A stretch of DNA of 64,000 bases from Peribacillus sp. ACCC06369 (GTDB lineage: Bacteria; Bacillota; Bacilli; Bacillales; DSM-1321): NCBI RefSeq assembly GCF_030348945.1, contig NZ_JAUCEN010000002.1, positions 2,046,001 to 2,110,000 of the forward strand, written 5' to 3'. Every line of letters starts with the position of its first letter. Positions within the stretch are counted from its first letter, which is position 1. The notes under the pieces are model-generated. The model saw only the letters and a list, made by a program, of their open reading frames with translations, made no database searches and was not told the DNA's origin. This document shows positions 54,254-63,007 of this stretch, in pieces. Made by a program: the position numbers and the translations under genes.

Positions 54254-55981
54254 TTAATTTGCCAGTTTTGATGCTAAATGGATAAACACGCTGGACGTCC
54301 ACGTATGGGCAAGGTCTCGCAATCCTTCCCCCGTTTCAGCATGGAAGTTTTCCGCAAACCCTCCATATTTACAAAGCTCTAGGAACTTCTCGGTTACTTC
54401 ATTTGCTAATTGTTGTTCGCCGCATTCTTCAAATGCTTCTATAAACAAGAGAGTGGTAGGAGCCCAGATTGGTCCTCTCCAGTAAGCGTCCTCCTCATAA
54501 TAAGGACTGTCGATGGCTTCCGACGCAATTCCCCACTTTGTTAAATACCTTTCGCTCTTTAGAAGATTGAGGATGTTCTTTTTAGCAGCTTCAGGAAGTT
54601 TGTTTCCCAAGATAATTGACATTAAAGGCAGGATTCCTTGGCTCTCAATTACTTTACCGTCTCTTGTAAAGCGAGCAAATGGAAGGTCCTCAATAAGGAA
54701 ATAGTCGCAAAATTTCTGCATGTATTTTGTGGATTGTTCTTCCCAATATTTCTTATCTTCTACTTTATCAAGTTTTTCTGCCACAACAGCCAGCATATCC
54801 ATCGACTTAATCAAGAATGCTGTTAAGTCTGGTGAGTCGATGATGTTTGCATCTCTGAACACCGTGCTGTTATCCTGTCCGGAATCATTCCCGTGATGGT
54901 ACTCGCAAATCCCGTCGCCATTGAAATCTTTGTACTGAAGATAAAATTCTACATGTCTCTTGATTTGAGTATATATTCTCTTTAATTGTTCAGTAGTCAA
55001 TGTCATTTTTTCCATCATTTTCAACACGAATAACCCTTGTACGGGAGGCTTGGAGAAATTCCAACGGATGGTCGAATCGCTGAGGGAACCTGGAATTTGT
55101 CCGTTTACGTCCTGATAATCGAATAATAACTGAATTTGATCCCATGCGAGCTCATTATCAACACCAGCAAGTGCTAATGCGTTGAAGGCATTATCCCAAC
55201 TCCAAACACCTGGGAAATTTGTATTCGACATATACATGGCTTTTCTCTTCAACAGCCCTTGTTCATTCACAATACATGTCCAATTCAGATAAGCAGCTTC
55301 CCTTAGGGTTTTTTGATACCTTTCGAGAACAGCAGGCTGTTTAGATAAGAATTCTAGAAAATGATTCGTGCTCTTATCCAATGCTTCTTCAAACTTATAC
55401 TCCCTTTTTACTGGAATTGCCCCACTTGTAGGAATGTCTTCAATGACACATAAAAATTTATCTGACTCATCCGTTGAGGTGATTTGGATACTCGACAGGT
55501 TATCTGCTTTGTTTGTGCTGCCTGTCGTATCCATGAATACGTTTTGTTGAAGCATGACTGATCCTTGAGGTGCAAAGATCATGTATTTGGTCAGATTCTT
55601 GTAGCTATTGACAATGCAGTAGTCTTCACCGGTTTTTCCCAAAAGATAGTTATATTCGAAATTGAAGATTGGCTGGGAATCAAGTGTTAGACCTACTTTT
55701 TCCCCTCGGCCTTGTACAAAGATTCTTTCAGCATCTTCAAAGCATACAAAGATTTCCCCACCATTAAATGTCAGGACAATCTTAAATTCATCGGCTTCAT
55801 AGGTGTACTCAACTGGAGTCCCATTTATTGTTGGGATGATTTTAAGAGCATTTTGATGCTGTTTTGATTTGCCTCTTACTGAATTAATATAGAGCCCATT
55901 TTTCTCTGGGGTCTGGCTTTCTTGGTAAGTGAGAGCCATGTAAGAACCATAATGACTCATAGGTGTCATTCGTATATCCAA
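54254..55981 (-). CDS. MGH1-like (GH63/GH37-clan) glycosidase
   Basis: Cytoplasmic glycosidase of about 575 aa, no signal peptide. An N-terminal beta-sandwich (1-200) is followed by an (alpha/alpha)6 barrel with the clan GH-G blocks NFPGVWSWDNAFNALALAGV (about 256-275), DYQDVNGQIPGSL, YHHGNDSGQDNSTVF (catalytic-Asp region) and YWRGPIWAPTTLLFIEAFEE near the end. The clan covers trehalases, alpha-glucosidases and mannosylglycerate hydrolases. It takes the place that treA (GH13 phosphotrehalase) has in ordinary tre loci, so it may cut a phosphorylated disaccharide from the divergent PTS. TTG 55981 is eight bases past AAGGAG; GTG 55990 overlaps that site. Confidence 0.78.
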   Translation of the reverse strand: MDIRMTPMSHYGSYMALTYQESQTPEKNGLYINSVRGKSKQHQNALKIIPTINGTPVEYTYEADEFKIVLTFNGGEIFVCFEDAERIFVQGRGEKVGLTLDSQPIFNFEYNYLLGKTGEDYCIVNSYKNLTKYMIFAPQGSVMLQQNVFMDTTGSTNKADNLSSIQITSTDESDKFLCVIEDIPTSGAIPVKREYKFEEALDKSTNHFLEFLSKQPAVLERYQKTLREAAYLNWTCIVNEQGLLKRKAMYMSNTNFPGVWSWDNAFNALALAGVDNELAWDQIQLLFDYQDVNGQIPGSLSDSTIRWNFSKPPVQGLFVLKMMEKMTLTTEQLKRIYTQIKRHVEFYLQYKDFNGDGICEYHHGNDSGQDNSTVFRDANIIDSPDLTAFLIKSMDMLAVVAEKLDKVEDKKYWEEQSTKYMQKFCDYFLIEDLPFARFTRDGKVIESQGILPLMSIILGNKLPEAAKKNILNLLKSERYLTKWGIASEAIDSPYYEEDAYWRGPIWAPTTLLFIEAFEECGEQQLANEVTEKFLELCKYGGFAENFHAETGEGLRDLAHTWTSSVFIHLASKLAN

Positions 55982-56008
55982 AGTGAGCACTCCTTTTTAC
56001 AATTTTTC

Positions 56009-56075
56009 TTGACAATTTATACTGTACTAAAATAAACTTGTTTAAACAAGTTAAAAATTTATGTAAACGCTTAAG
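56009..56075 (+). promoter_or_regulatory. control region of the PTS gene: -35, palindromic operator, cre-like site
   Basis: TTGACA at 56009-56014 is a likely -35 box. AACTTGTTTAAACAAGTT (56035-56052) is a perfect 18-base palindrome of the GntR/TreR kind lying at or just after the expected start of transcription. TGTAAACGCTTAAG (56062-56075) matches the first ten positions of the cre consensus. The frame running through here from 56038 is not coding. Confidence 0.65.
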
Positions 56076-56091
56076 TAGAGGAGGTTATCAA

Positions 56092-57576
56092 ATGGATTTT
56101 AAAGATCATGTATCCAGCATCATAAATAATATCGGCGGGTCAAAAAACGTCATTAATGCATCCCACTGCGTGACAAGGCTACGCCTGGTATTAGTAGATG
56201 AAAGCCTGATCAATAAAGAGGCGTTAGAGGAAAATGAACTGGTGAAGGGGACTTTCTCAGTGAATGGCCAGTTTCAAGTCATTATTGGTCCAGGGCTTGT
56301 AGAGAAAGTGTACAATGAGTTTGTAAATCAGACCGGTACAGAAGAAGTAAGTAAAGATGAAATGAAGAAGATTACTAGTGAAAAAGGGAACATCATTCAA
56401 AAAGGTGTCCGGGTCTTGGCAGACATCTTCATTCCGATCCTACCGGCAATCGTTGCTGCAGGTCTTTTATTAGGATTAAATAACCTTCTGGCAAACTCTG
56501 GTATTTTCTATGACAAAAAATCCTTGTTGGATGTGTATACGGGCTGGACAGGATTTGCAGAATTTATCAATGTCATTGCCAATACGGCATTTACATTCCT
56601 TCCTGTACTCATCGCGTGGTCTGCTGCTAAGAAATTTGGTGGGAATCCATTATTAGGAATCGTGTTAGGTCTATTATTAGTGCATCCTTCATTAATGTCT
56701 GCTTATGCGTATGCAGAAAATCCAAGTGAAGTGGAATACTGGAGTCTATTTGGATGGGACATTGCCAAAATCGGTTATCAAGGACAGGTTCTTCCTGTTA
56801 TTTTTGCGACATGGGTTTTAACATGGTCTGAGAAACGTTTGAAAAGCTTCATTCCAGATAATTTACAAATGTTATTTGTGGCACCGATTTCATTAGTCTT
56901 CGCTGGCCTCTTAACATTCGGAGTCATCGGGCCGATTACGATGACAGGTTCAAACTGGATTACGGATGGTATTCTTTATCTGTTTGAAGTATCCCCTGCG
57001 TTTGCCGGAGGCGTGTATGGATTTATTTCCGGTCCTCTTGTCATTACTGGAATGCACCACATCTTCTTAGGAGTGAATTTGCAAATGGCCGGTACACTTG
57101 GCTATGTTACTTTATGGCCGATAGGGGAAACGGTTACACTAGCTCAAGGCGCTGCTGCGTTGACTATGTTCTTTATTCTGAAGCAAAATCAAAAATTAAA
57201 AGGTGTGTCACTTACTGCAACGTTATCCGCATGGCTTGGGGTTACTGAACCAGCGATTTACGGGATCAATCTTCGATTCAGGTATCCTTTCATTGCCGTT
57301 ATGGTAGGAAGTGCATTCGGAAGTGCGTATCTAGCAGCACAAGGTGTGAAAGCTACTTCTGTCGGAGTGGGAGGAGTTCTATCTTTCCTTTCTGTTTATC
57401 CGGAACATTGGAGCGTCTATTTCATTGGGATGGCCATTACATTTATCATCACCGTTACGTTAACTTTTGGGTTCTTTAAAAGTAATTTATTTAAGGCTGA
57501 TAAAACTATTGAAAAAAAAACAGAGGATAAGGGTAAAAAATCTTTAGAATTAAAAACGCTATCAAAAAACGTTTAA
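56092..57576 (+). CDS. treP: trehalose-type PTS enzyme IIBC
   Basis: PTS permease of 494 aa that imports and phosphorylates a glucosidic disaccharide. The EIIB domain (residues 1-90) has the phospho-cysteine in NASHCVTRLRL (Cys25 region). The EIIC domain has about ten helices with VLADIFIPILPAIVAAGLLL, the GITGMHH-like segment SGPLVITGMHHIFLGVN and WLGVTEPAIYGINLRF. There is no EIIA part, so EIIA-Glc of the glucose system must supply phosphate, as for TreP. ATG 56092 follows GAGGAGGT. Divergent from the glycosidase; no GH13 treA lies nearby. Sucrose- or maltose-type specificity is the alternative. Confidence 0.85.
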   Translation: MDFKDHVSSIINNIGGSKNVINASHCVTRLRLVLVDESLINKEALEENELVKGTFSVNGQFQVIIGPGLVEKVYNEFVNQTGTEEVSKDEMKKITSEKGNIIQKGVRVLADIFIPILPAIVAAGLLLGLNNLLANSGIFYDKKSLLDVYTGWTGFAEFINVIANTAFTFLPVLIAWSAAKKFGGNPLLGIVLGLLLVHPSLMSAYAYAENPSEVEYWSLFGWDIAKIGYQGQVLPVIFATWVLTWSEKRLKSFIPDNLQMLFVAPISLVFAGLLTFGVIGPITMTGSNWITDGILYLFEVSPAFAGGVYGFISGPLVITGMHHIFLGVNLQMAGTLGYVTLWPIGETVTLAQGAAALTMFFILKQNQKLKGVSLTATLSAWLGVTEPAIYGINLRFRYPFIAVMVGSAFGSAYLAAQGVKATSVGVGGVLSFLSVYPEHWSVYFIGMAITFIITVTLTFGFFKSNLFKADKTIEKKTEDKGKKSLELKTLSKNV

Positions 57577-57747
57577 AGGTAAATGATTAAAAACCACTCA
57601 CATATTGTGCAACAAAGTTAACCTTTAATAAAAAGATTCAATATTAGTAAGTAATGGATAATCTCATGAAATGAATGTAAAACCTTTCGAAAAATGTGCT
57701 ATAAGGGATAGAACAGTTAATTTTTAGAGGGAAATATATTCTTGAAC

Positions 57748-57962
57748 ATGGTTAGAATTATCATAGCAATAGTGGTTATTGTTCTATCAGGTTATAGTCT
57801 AATAAATCAAACCTTGGAGTTAATGGCGTATTATGTGTTTTCCTTGGGGCACTTATGTTGGTGGCAGGATTAGCCAAACTTTAAAAAGACAGAATAGGAT
57901 TTTGGGGGTATATGAAGATTACTATCTCTTTATTTATTTTCCTTGCTTCCATAGGATGCACT
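57748..57962 (+). pseudogene. DUF3953-like small membrane protein, frameshifted
   Basis: ATG 57748 after AGAGGG opens VRIIIAIVVIVLSGYSLINQ and LELMAYYVF, then a shift near 57840 moves to LGALMLVAGLAKL, a TAA follows at about 57882, and the same frame continues KDRIGFWGYMKITISLFIFL to ASIG. Two hydrophobic helices, the LGxLMLVxGLxKL centre and the GFWGY-x-hydrophobic end match DUF3953 proteins of Bacillus. Its terminator is the one split by the IS3 element. Confidence 0.5.
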
Positions 57963-57973
57963 AAAGAGACCAC
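57963..57973 (+). terminator. left arm of a terminator split by an IS
   Basis: AAAGAGACCAC (57963-57973) is exactly complementary to GTGGTCTCTTT at 59414-59424. With the IS and one TAA copy removed, they form an 11-bp stem with the loop GATAA followed by TATTT, a complete Rho-independent terminator for the DUF3953-like gene. Confidence 0.8.
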
Positions 57974-58032
57974 GATAATGAACTGCACCCCAATTGTTAG
58001 ACACCATCTAACAATAGGAGGTGCTATTTTTT

Positions 58033-58536
58033 ATGACAAAATATTCATTAGAGTTGAAATTAAAAGCTGTCCTTGCTTATTTAGAAGGAGCTGACTCATT
58101 TAGAACTGTCGCCAAACAATTTAATACCAGTTCGACTCCTTTAAAGCATTGGGTGGCGCATTATAAAGAACATGGTATAGAAGGGCTAATGTCTACCTAT
58201 ACAAATTATGATATTAGCTTTAAGATGGATGTACTAAACTATATGAACGATTTTGGAGTGTCTAGTACCCATGCAGCTGCTGTGTATAACATTGCTTCTC
58301 CTTCTACTATTAATAAGTGGCTAAAGCAATTGGAGGAGAACGGGGTTGACGCTCTTGAAACGAATAAAAAGGGGCGTCCATCCATGAAAAAAGAAACGAA
58401 GAAAAAGCCAGTAGAAGGGTCATTTGAGGCGTTACAGGCAGAAAATGAACGATTACGTGCAGAGAATGCATATTTAAAAAAGTTGAGAGCCTTAGTTCAA
58501 GAAAGCGAAGCGTCCGAACGCAAAAAGCGAAAGTAG
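58033..58536 (+). CDS. IS3-family transposase OrfA (IS150 group)
   Basis: DNA-binding subunit of about 167 aa with two helix-turn-helix units ([20 protein letters not shown] and [20 protein letters not shown]), a spacer with [15 protein letters not shown], and a terminal leucine-zipper helix ([20 protein letters not shown]). This two-HTH form is typical of the IS150 group. ATG 58033 is preferred; GTG 58021 directly abuts the AGGAGG site. OrfB lies in the -1 frame. Confidence 0.85.
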   Translation: MTKYSLELKLKAVLAYLEGADSFRTVAKQFNTSSTPLKHWVAHYKEHGIEGLMSTYTNYDISFKMDVLNYMNDFGVSSTHAAAVYNIASPSTINKWLKQLEENGVDALETNKKGRPSMKKETKKKPVEGSFEALQAENERLRAENAYLKKLRALVQESEASERKKRK

Positions 58537-59375
58537 TACATGAACTAAGGGGAGATTTTAATTTAAAGCTACTTCTGTCCGTCGCAAATCTCGCACGGAG
58601 TACCTATTATTATTGGATAAACACCTTCGGGCGTCAGGATAAATACGAAGAAATAAAGCCAGTTATCAAAGAGATATTTCATACGAATAAAGGGAGATAC
58701 GGGTATCGACGCATTACATTGGAATTACGTAATAGAGGGATTCAAATGAACCATAAAACGGTTCTTCGATTAATGAAGGAGTTGGGGCTAAAGTGTCTGG
58801 TCCGTATGAAGAAATACCGTTCATACAAAGGCAAGATTGGAAAGGTTGCTCCCAATATTCTCAATCGCAATTTTAAAGCAACAAAGCCCAATCAAAAATG
58901 GGTCACGGACGTAACTGAGTTTCATTTATACGGTGAGAAGTTGTATTTATCACCTATTCTCGACTTATTTAATGGAGAGATCATTGCTTACAATATCGAA
59001 TCACGTCCTATTTATCCCTTAGTCTCCAAGATGCTGGACCAAGCCTTTATTCGATTGGAATCGAAAGATTCCCCCATTCTTCATTCGGATCAAGGCTGGC
59101 ATTACCAAATGAAATCTTATTCACAAGCCCTGAAAACACATGGTCTTACTCAAAGTATGTCCCGAAAAGGAAATTGTTTAGAGAATGCGGTCATTGAAAA
59201 CTTCTTTGGCTTACTAAAATCTGAATTACTTTATTTACAGAAGTTCGAAAGCATGGAGCATTTCAAACAAGAACTTGAGGATTATATCCATTATTATAAT
59301 CACCGACGAATCAAAGTGAAATTAAAAGGCATGAGCCCAGTAGATTACCGGGTTCATGCCCTCAGGGCTGCCTAA
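58533..59375 (+). CDS. IS3-family transposase OrfB (DDE integrase core)
   Basis: Catalytic part, about 280 codons. The frame is reached from OrfA by a -1 shift near GCAAAAAGC (58520-58528). It opens [20 protein letters not shown], followed by HTH_21 [20 protein letters not shown] and the rve core with Asp in [11 protein letters not shown], Asp in [12 protein letters not shown] and Glu in [14 protein letters not shown]. It ends with the standard [14 protein letters not shown]. All catalytic residues are present; first internal start is near 58719. Confidence 0.87.
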   Translation, partial: VVHELRGDFNLKLLLSVANLARSTYYYWINTFGRQDKYEEIKPVIKEIFHTNKGRYGYRRITLELRNRGIQMNHKTVLRLMKELGLKCLVRMKKYRSYKGKIGKVAPNILNRNFKATKPNQKWVTDVTEFHLYGEKLYLSPILDLFNGEIIAYNIESRPIYPLVSKMLDQAFIRLESKDSPILHSDQGWHYQMKSYSQALKTHGLTQSMSRKGNCLENAVIENFFGLLKSELLYLQKFESMEHFKQELEDYIHYYNHRRIKVKLKGMSPVDYRVHALRAA

Positions 59376-59609
59376 TTAAATAAAGTGTCTAACTTTTTGG
59401 GTTCACTTCATAAGTGGTCTCTTTTATTTCTTCAAAAAATCAACATTATTGTTTAACAAAGCCTAACAAAAAAAGATACGGCAGGTAGGAAATAAAAACT
59501 GGCAGTTATTTATTTAAGTACTCTGAATAATCATAGTGCTTTTATGGTTCAATTAGATTAAAATGAAGCAGGATATCTTTACTAAACGAGAGAAAATAGG
59601 GGATTTATT

Positions 59610-60719
59610 ATGATGAGCAAATGTATTTTAGCAGCAAGTGTTATCTCAATCGGATTGCTTGGAGCTTGCAGTCAAACAGAAAAAACAGAAGATACAAAGG
59701 CCACGGCTGTGGCAAAAGAAGAAACGGAAACTGTAGTTTCAAAAGAATGGAAAGATTTAACGGTGGCGAATGATATAATTGAAGGACCTCAATCAGCAAA
59801 AGAGTTTATTTCGATGTATGACGAATCTTTCAATGCAAATGTTGAAATCGCGTTTAATCAGCGAACTGAAGATGTCTTATCTACTATCGAATACTACTAC
59901 TATGAAGAATCTATATCTCTAGATAACTCTCTTCTAGATTTACCTATCGTAGTCGAAGGCGAGTCCATAGAAAAAGACTTCAAAAATATGAAGTCTCTAT
60001 CGTACATCATTAAAGGAGAACAAGCCAAAGTTTTAGATGGGGTTACCTTACCAAAAAGTCATCCCTCGGAATATGATGAACAAAAGTATTGGAATCCACC
60101 GACTAAGAGAATGAAACAAGCTATCAAGTACATGAAAGGCTTGTTAAATGACCTTGATATTGCAATAAGCGAAGGTAAAGGAGAACTGACTGGATACTCA
60201 TACCAAGCTGGTGGTAAGAAAACCGACGAACTTGAAGAATTTATCAAAGGTTCTAATCAAGATAGAATAGATGCTCGTGAAGCAGCTATCACTCCAGAGC
60301 TCAAAAAAGTGGTTAAAGATAATTTCGAGTATTTTGACAAGATTCTCAATAGCGATTACTTCTACAAATCTCGAAATGCTGACGAAAACGACCCAATTTT
60401 TGACGAAGGTAAAGAGGATGTTTGGCTAACTGAAGAAATCAAATCAGAAGTGAAAAAAAGAGCTGATGAAATTGAAGCTTTAATCCCAACCAAAAGTAGT
60501 ACTCTTGATCGAGATTTAGGAAATGTTGTTGGAGAAATGAGAACAGGATTTGATTATGAAAATGGTGGAGATATTTACATGCCTCATAGAATCCTTTATG
60601 GCTTACATGCCGGTATGAATGGATATAGATATGTTGAACGAGACGAAAATGGAAGAAAAAGACTTGATCCAGAAGGGAATTGGACAGAAACTTTTACTGA
60701 TGAAGAAGTAGGTTATTAA
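59610..60719 (+). CDS. lipoprotein of unknown function (DUF3829-like layout)
   Basis: Secreted lipoprotein of 369 aa. The signal ends in LLGAC with Cys20 as the lipid-anchored residue, followed by a Thr/Glu-rich linker (about 21-45). The mature part is helical and acidic: FISMYDESFNANVEIAFNQR, MKQAIKYMKGLLNDLDIAIS and RADEIEALIPTKSS form long paired helices, resembling Bacillus DUF3829-type lipoproteins, though I cannot confirm the family. ATG ATG after TAGGGG; either Met may start. The 185 bases before it hold no gene. Confidence 0.65.
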   Translation: MMSKCILAASVISIGLLGACSQTEKTEDTKATAVAKEETETVVSKEWKDLTVANDIIEGPQSAKEFISMYDESFNANVEIAFNQRTEDVLSTIEYYYYEESISLDNSLLDLPIVVEGESIEKDFKNMKSLSYIIKGEQAKVLDGVTLPKSHPSEYDEQKYWNPPTKRMKQAIKYMKGLLNDLDIAISEGKGELTGYSYQAGGKKTDELEEFIKGSNQDRIDAREAAITPELKKVVKDNFEYFDKILNSDYFYKSRNADENDPIFDEGKEDVWLTEEIKSEVKKRADEIEALIPTKSSTLDRDLGNVVGEMRTGFDYENGGDIYMPHRILYGLHAGMNGYRYVERDENGRKRLDPEGNWTETFTDEEVGY

Positions 60720-60797
60720 AAGAAGAAATCGATCGGTAGTTCGAAATCTGTTCCAAAGCTGGCACATATTGTATATACGATTTTACATAAAAAAACG

Positions 60798-60835
60798 AGC
60801 CTACGATCCTTGTTATTCAGGGAAGTAGGCTTTCA
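60798..60835 (+). terminator. Rho-independent terminator after the lipoprotein gene
   Basis: AGCCTAC (60798-60804) and GTAGGCT (60825-60831), with an inner CCTTG/CAGGG pair, followed by TTCATT. Confidence 0.7.
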
Positions 60836-60938
60836 TTATCTTTCGTATTGTGAGAAAAAGATATTCAACCTTTAACGAGACCTGCTTAAAGGGGAATGTT
60901 GATGAGTTCAACAGATAAATCGAGAGGGGAAATCAACG

Positions 60939-61094
60939 TTGAAAAAAATAATTATTACTTTGTTGGCAACAAATCTTTTTACAAGTATCGCAGCAACACC
61001 TTCTAGTATTGTAAAGGCAGAAGAAACGTCATCTGTTGTAGCACCCGCTGCGCTGGATCTCACTCATTCCCCGGCTATTATCCAATACGGTTAA
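60939..61094 (+). pseudogene. N-terminal fragment of an exported protein
   Basis: TTG 60939 after GAGAGGGGAA opens KKIIITLLATNLFTSIAATP SSIVKAEE-type sequence, a signal peptide with a cleavage site near VKA-EE, and stops after 51 codons (APAALDLTHSPAIIQYG). It is far too short for the secreted enzymes that carry such signals; the downstream sequence shows no continuation, so it is probably a truncated gene. What the protein was is unknown. Confidence 0.45.
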
Positions 61095-61815
61095 TAGGTA
61101 AAAAGCAACCTGGAAAATCGACTTGCGGCTCAAGTCCTTTCCACATGGACTATCTGGTTTCCGCAATTGCTCACTACAAAATAAAGAGAAATTTTCCAAA
61201 TAGATACAAAATCGACACAGACTACTTCCTAACAAACTTCTTTTGGTTCCCTCTCTCAGCTAGAATTTCTTTCCCCTACTTAAAAACATTTCAATTCTGA
61301 TACTTTACAATCCTGAGAGATACTAAGACGTACGTTTTTAATGAACTAATTCTCTATCACTCTAATTGTCCTAAAAAAACTATAGTTTCAGATAAGGGTA
61401 CAGTACAGTCAGAAAAATGTGGATTTATAATGTTTAGGAAAACGCAGTTGCCTGAATATCCCCCCTTAATATATAAAGCCGTGTTAAAGAATATAATACC
61501 ACTCTATCATCATGGATTAATAGGTGAGGCAAAATCATAACATCTGGATCATTCAACTTTAAAAGAAGATCTAATAAATGAAGAATAAGAGAACAATTCC
61601 AATATACGGCGCTTTAAATGGAGAATGATATTGTAAGTAAGCTGCTGATTGTAGTACGAAAGTAAATGTGATCAAGAAGCGGCACATGAAAACTTACAAA
61701 AAAGGCAGCTTTACATTAGAGTAAAACTGGCCTACGGTTTAGATAGTTCGTTCGTTTTATTGCTTTCTATGAAACGGTTTATATCATTTAGCTGTTGATT
61801 CCAATGTAATTTAGT
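61095..61815. other. gene-poor gap
   Basis: About 720 bases with no gene I can support. One frame stays open from about 61303 to 61540 (reading TKTYVFNELILYHSNCPKKT and onward) but has no start codon or known motif. It may be decayed coding sequence. Confidence 0.4.
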
Positions 61816-62490
61816 TTACTTTTTTGGCAAATCCAATTGCTTATTAAGTGCGGCATGGGCTACCTTTAAGCTTCTTTGAATATGTTCACTCATTTTTTCT
61901 TCGGTTTTTAAAGGATCTCGGTTTCTCAGAGCGGTGTAAATTTGAATGTGATCTTCAACCAGTTCAGGAAAACAATCTGTACGTTCCTTAAGGATACAGT
62001 TCCGAATATAGAGTACTTTAGTTTTAATTACTTCAAATAATTTAATAAGCTGCTTATTTAGAGATGCACTTGCAATAATATCATGGAATTGTTGATTTAA
62101 GCATGTAAGCTTCTGCTTGTCGTTTTTTCTCAGAGCTTCCTTTGATTCAATAATAATTTGTTCCAATTCGTTTAATTGGTCCTCTGTGATATGAGTGGCT
62201 GCCAGTTTTGCTGATAGTGATTCAAGGCTTTTCCGGCATTCATAGATATCTAAAATATCTTGAGCATTAGGGTTATAAACTAATAAGATATTACCACTTT
62301 GAACAAGCATGTCATCTTTTGTAAGCATTCGAAACGCTTCGCGAACTGTCCCTCTGCTTACCCCAATATATTCTGCTACCTTGGTTTCGACTAGACGTTC
62401 TCCGGGCATGTATTTTCCTTCCATAATCATTTCTTTAACAATAGTATAAACCTGGCTATGAAGCGGTTCAGTTTTTGTAATTCCCCTCAT
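61816..62490 (-). CDS. GntR-family regulator, FCD/FadR type
   Basis: Regulator of 224 aa. An N-terminal winged HTH (GERLVETKVAEYIGVSRGTV then REAFRMLTKDDM, residues 30-62) is followed by an all-helical FCD ligand domain with metal-ligand candidates in CRKSLES, NQQFHDIIA (His about 139) and VEDHIQIYTAL with HIQRSLK. Such proteins usually bind an organic acid or its metabolite. ATG 62490 has GGGAGG seven bases upstream. It diverges from the CoA-transferase gene; the 500-base gap carries that gene's promoter and an operator-like repeat. Confidence 0.85.
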   Translation of the reverse strand: MRGITKTEPLHSQVYTIVKEMIMEGKYMPGERLVETKVAEYIGVSRGTVREAFRMLTKDDMLVQSGNILLVYNPNAQDILDIYECRKSLESLSAKLAATHITEDQLNELEQIIIESKEALRKNDKQKLTCLNQQFHDIIASASLNKQLIKLFEVIKTKVLYIRNCILKERTDCFPELVEDHIQIYTALRNRDPLKTEEKMSEHIQRSLKVAHAALNKQLDLPKK

Positions 62491-62854
62491 AACAATCCTC
62501 CCACGGTATGTAAATAATTTGAACTTTCACTCATTGGTGAAAGTTTTTGAAACGGTTACTTCTTAGAATATTTATAGAGGGCTCCCTAGATTCTCCCTTG
62601 TCTGCTTATAAACATCTTAAAAGTTAATCAGGAATGCTTCTTCTGACGGTAAAAGGCTTCTTGTATTTATTGATTTGTATCATTATTTATTAACAATAGT
62701 TTACTATACTTCATGTGTAAGTGAAAAGCTAGAACAGTAAACCCTCGCTCCGTAAATTTACACCATGCAAATAGACTTAAGATGATTTAAATAAGATGAT
62801 TTAATTATAGAGTGAATATGTAAGAATAAAAAGTCAGAAAATTTAGTGTTAACT

Positions 62855-62884
62855 GTTGACAGTCTACCATTTTGAGATTAAAAT
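62855..62884 (+). promoter_or_regulatory. promoter and candidate FCD-GntR operator of the CoA-transferase gene
   Basis: TTGACA (62856-62861), 17-base spacer, TAAAAT (62879-62884). The -35 box overlaps GTTGACAGTCTAC (62855-62867), an inverted repeat with one non-matching pair, of the length bound by FCD-type GntR repressors. The leader from here to 63007 and the rest of 62491-62854 hold no gene. Confidence 0.6.
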
Positions 62885-63007
62885 AAAAAAATGAAATCGC
62901 TTACCAATATTTTGTAGATTTAAGCGCAAGAACGCTGATATACAGTTTCTTACAGAATTTTAGATTTATATACATAATTAATAATTCTAATTCAGGGGAT
63001 GTTCGAC

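Larger units (their letters stand above)
57979..59410 (+). mobile_element. IS3-family insertion sequence (IS150-like, copy 2), complete
   Basis: 1432 bases. The inverted ends TGAACTGCACCCCAATTG... and TGAAGTGAACCCAAAAAG..., both running into TTAGACAC, are 26 bases long with about 70-75% identity. The target repeat TAA flanks both sides (57976-57978 and 59411-59413). It carries orfA and orfB and sits in a terminator loop. Confidence 0.88.

Noticed and set aside
56038..56091. longer N-terminus for the PTS gene
   Set aside because: It would translate the operator palindrome and the ribosome site; ATG 56092 starts the EIIB domain normally.
58021..58032. GTG start for IS3 copy 2 OrfA
   Set aside because: It directly abuts the AGGAGG ribosome site; ATG 58033 is better placed.
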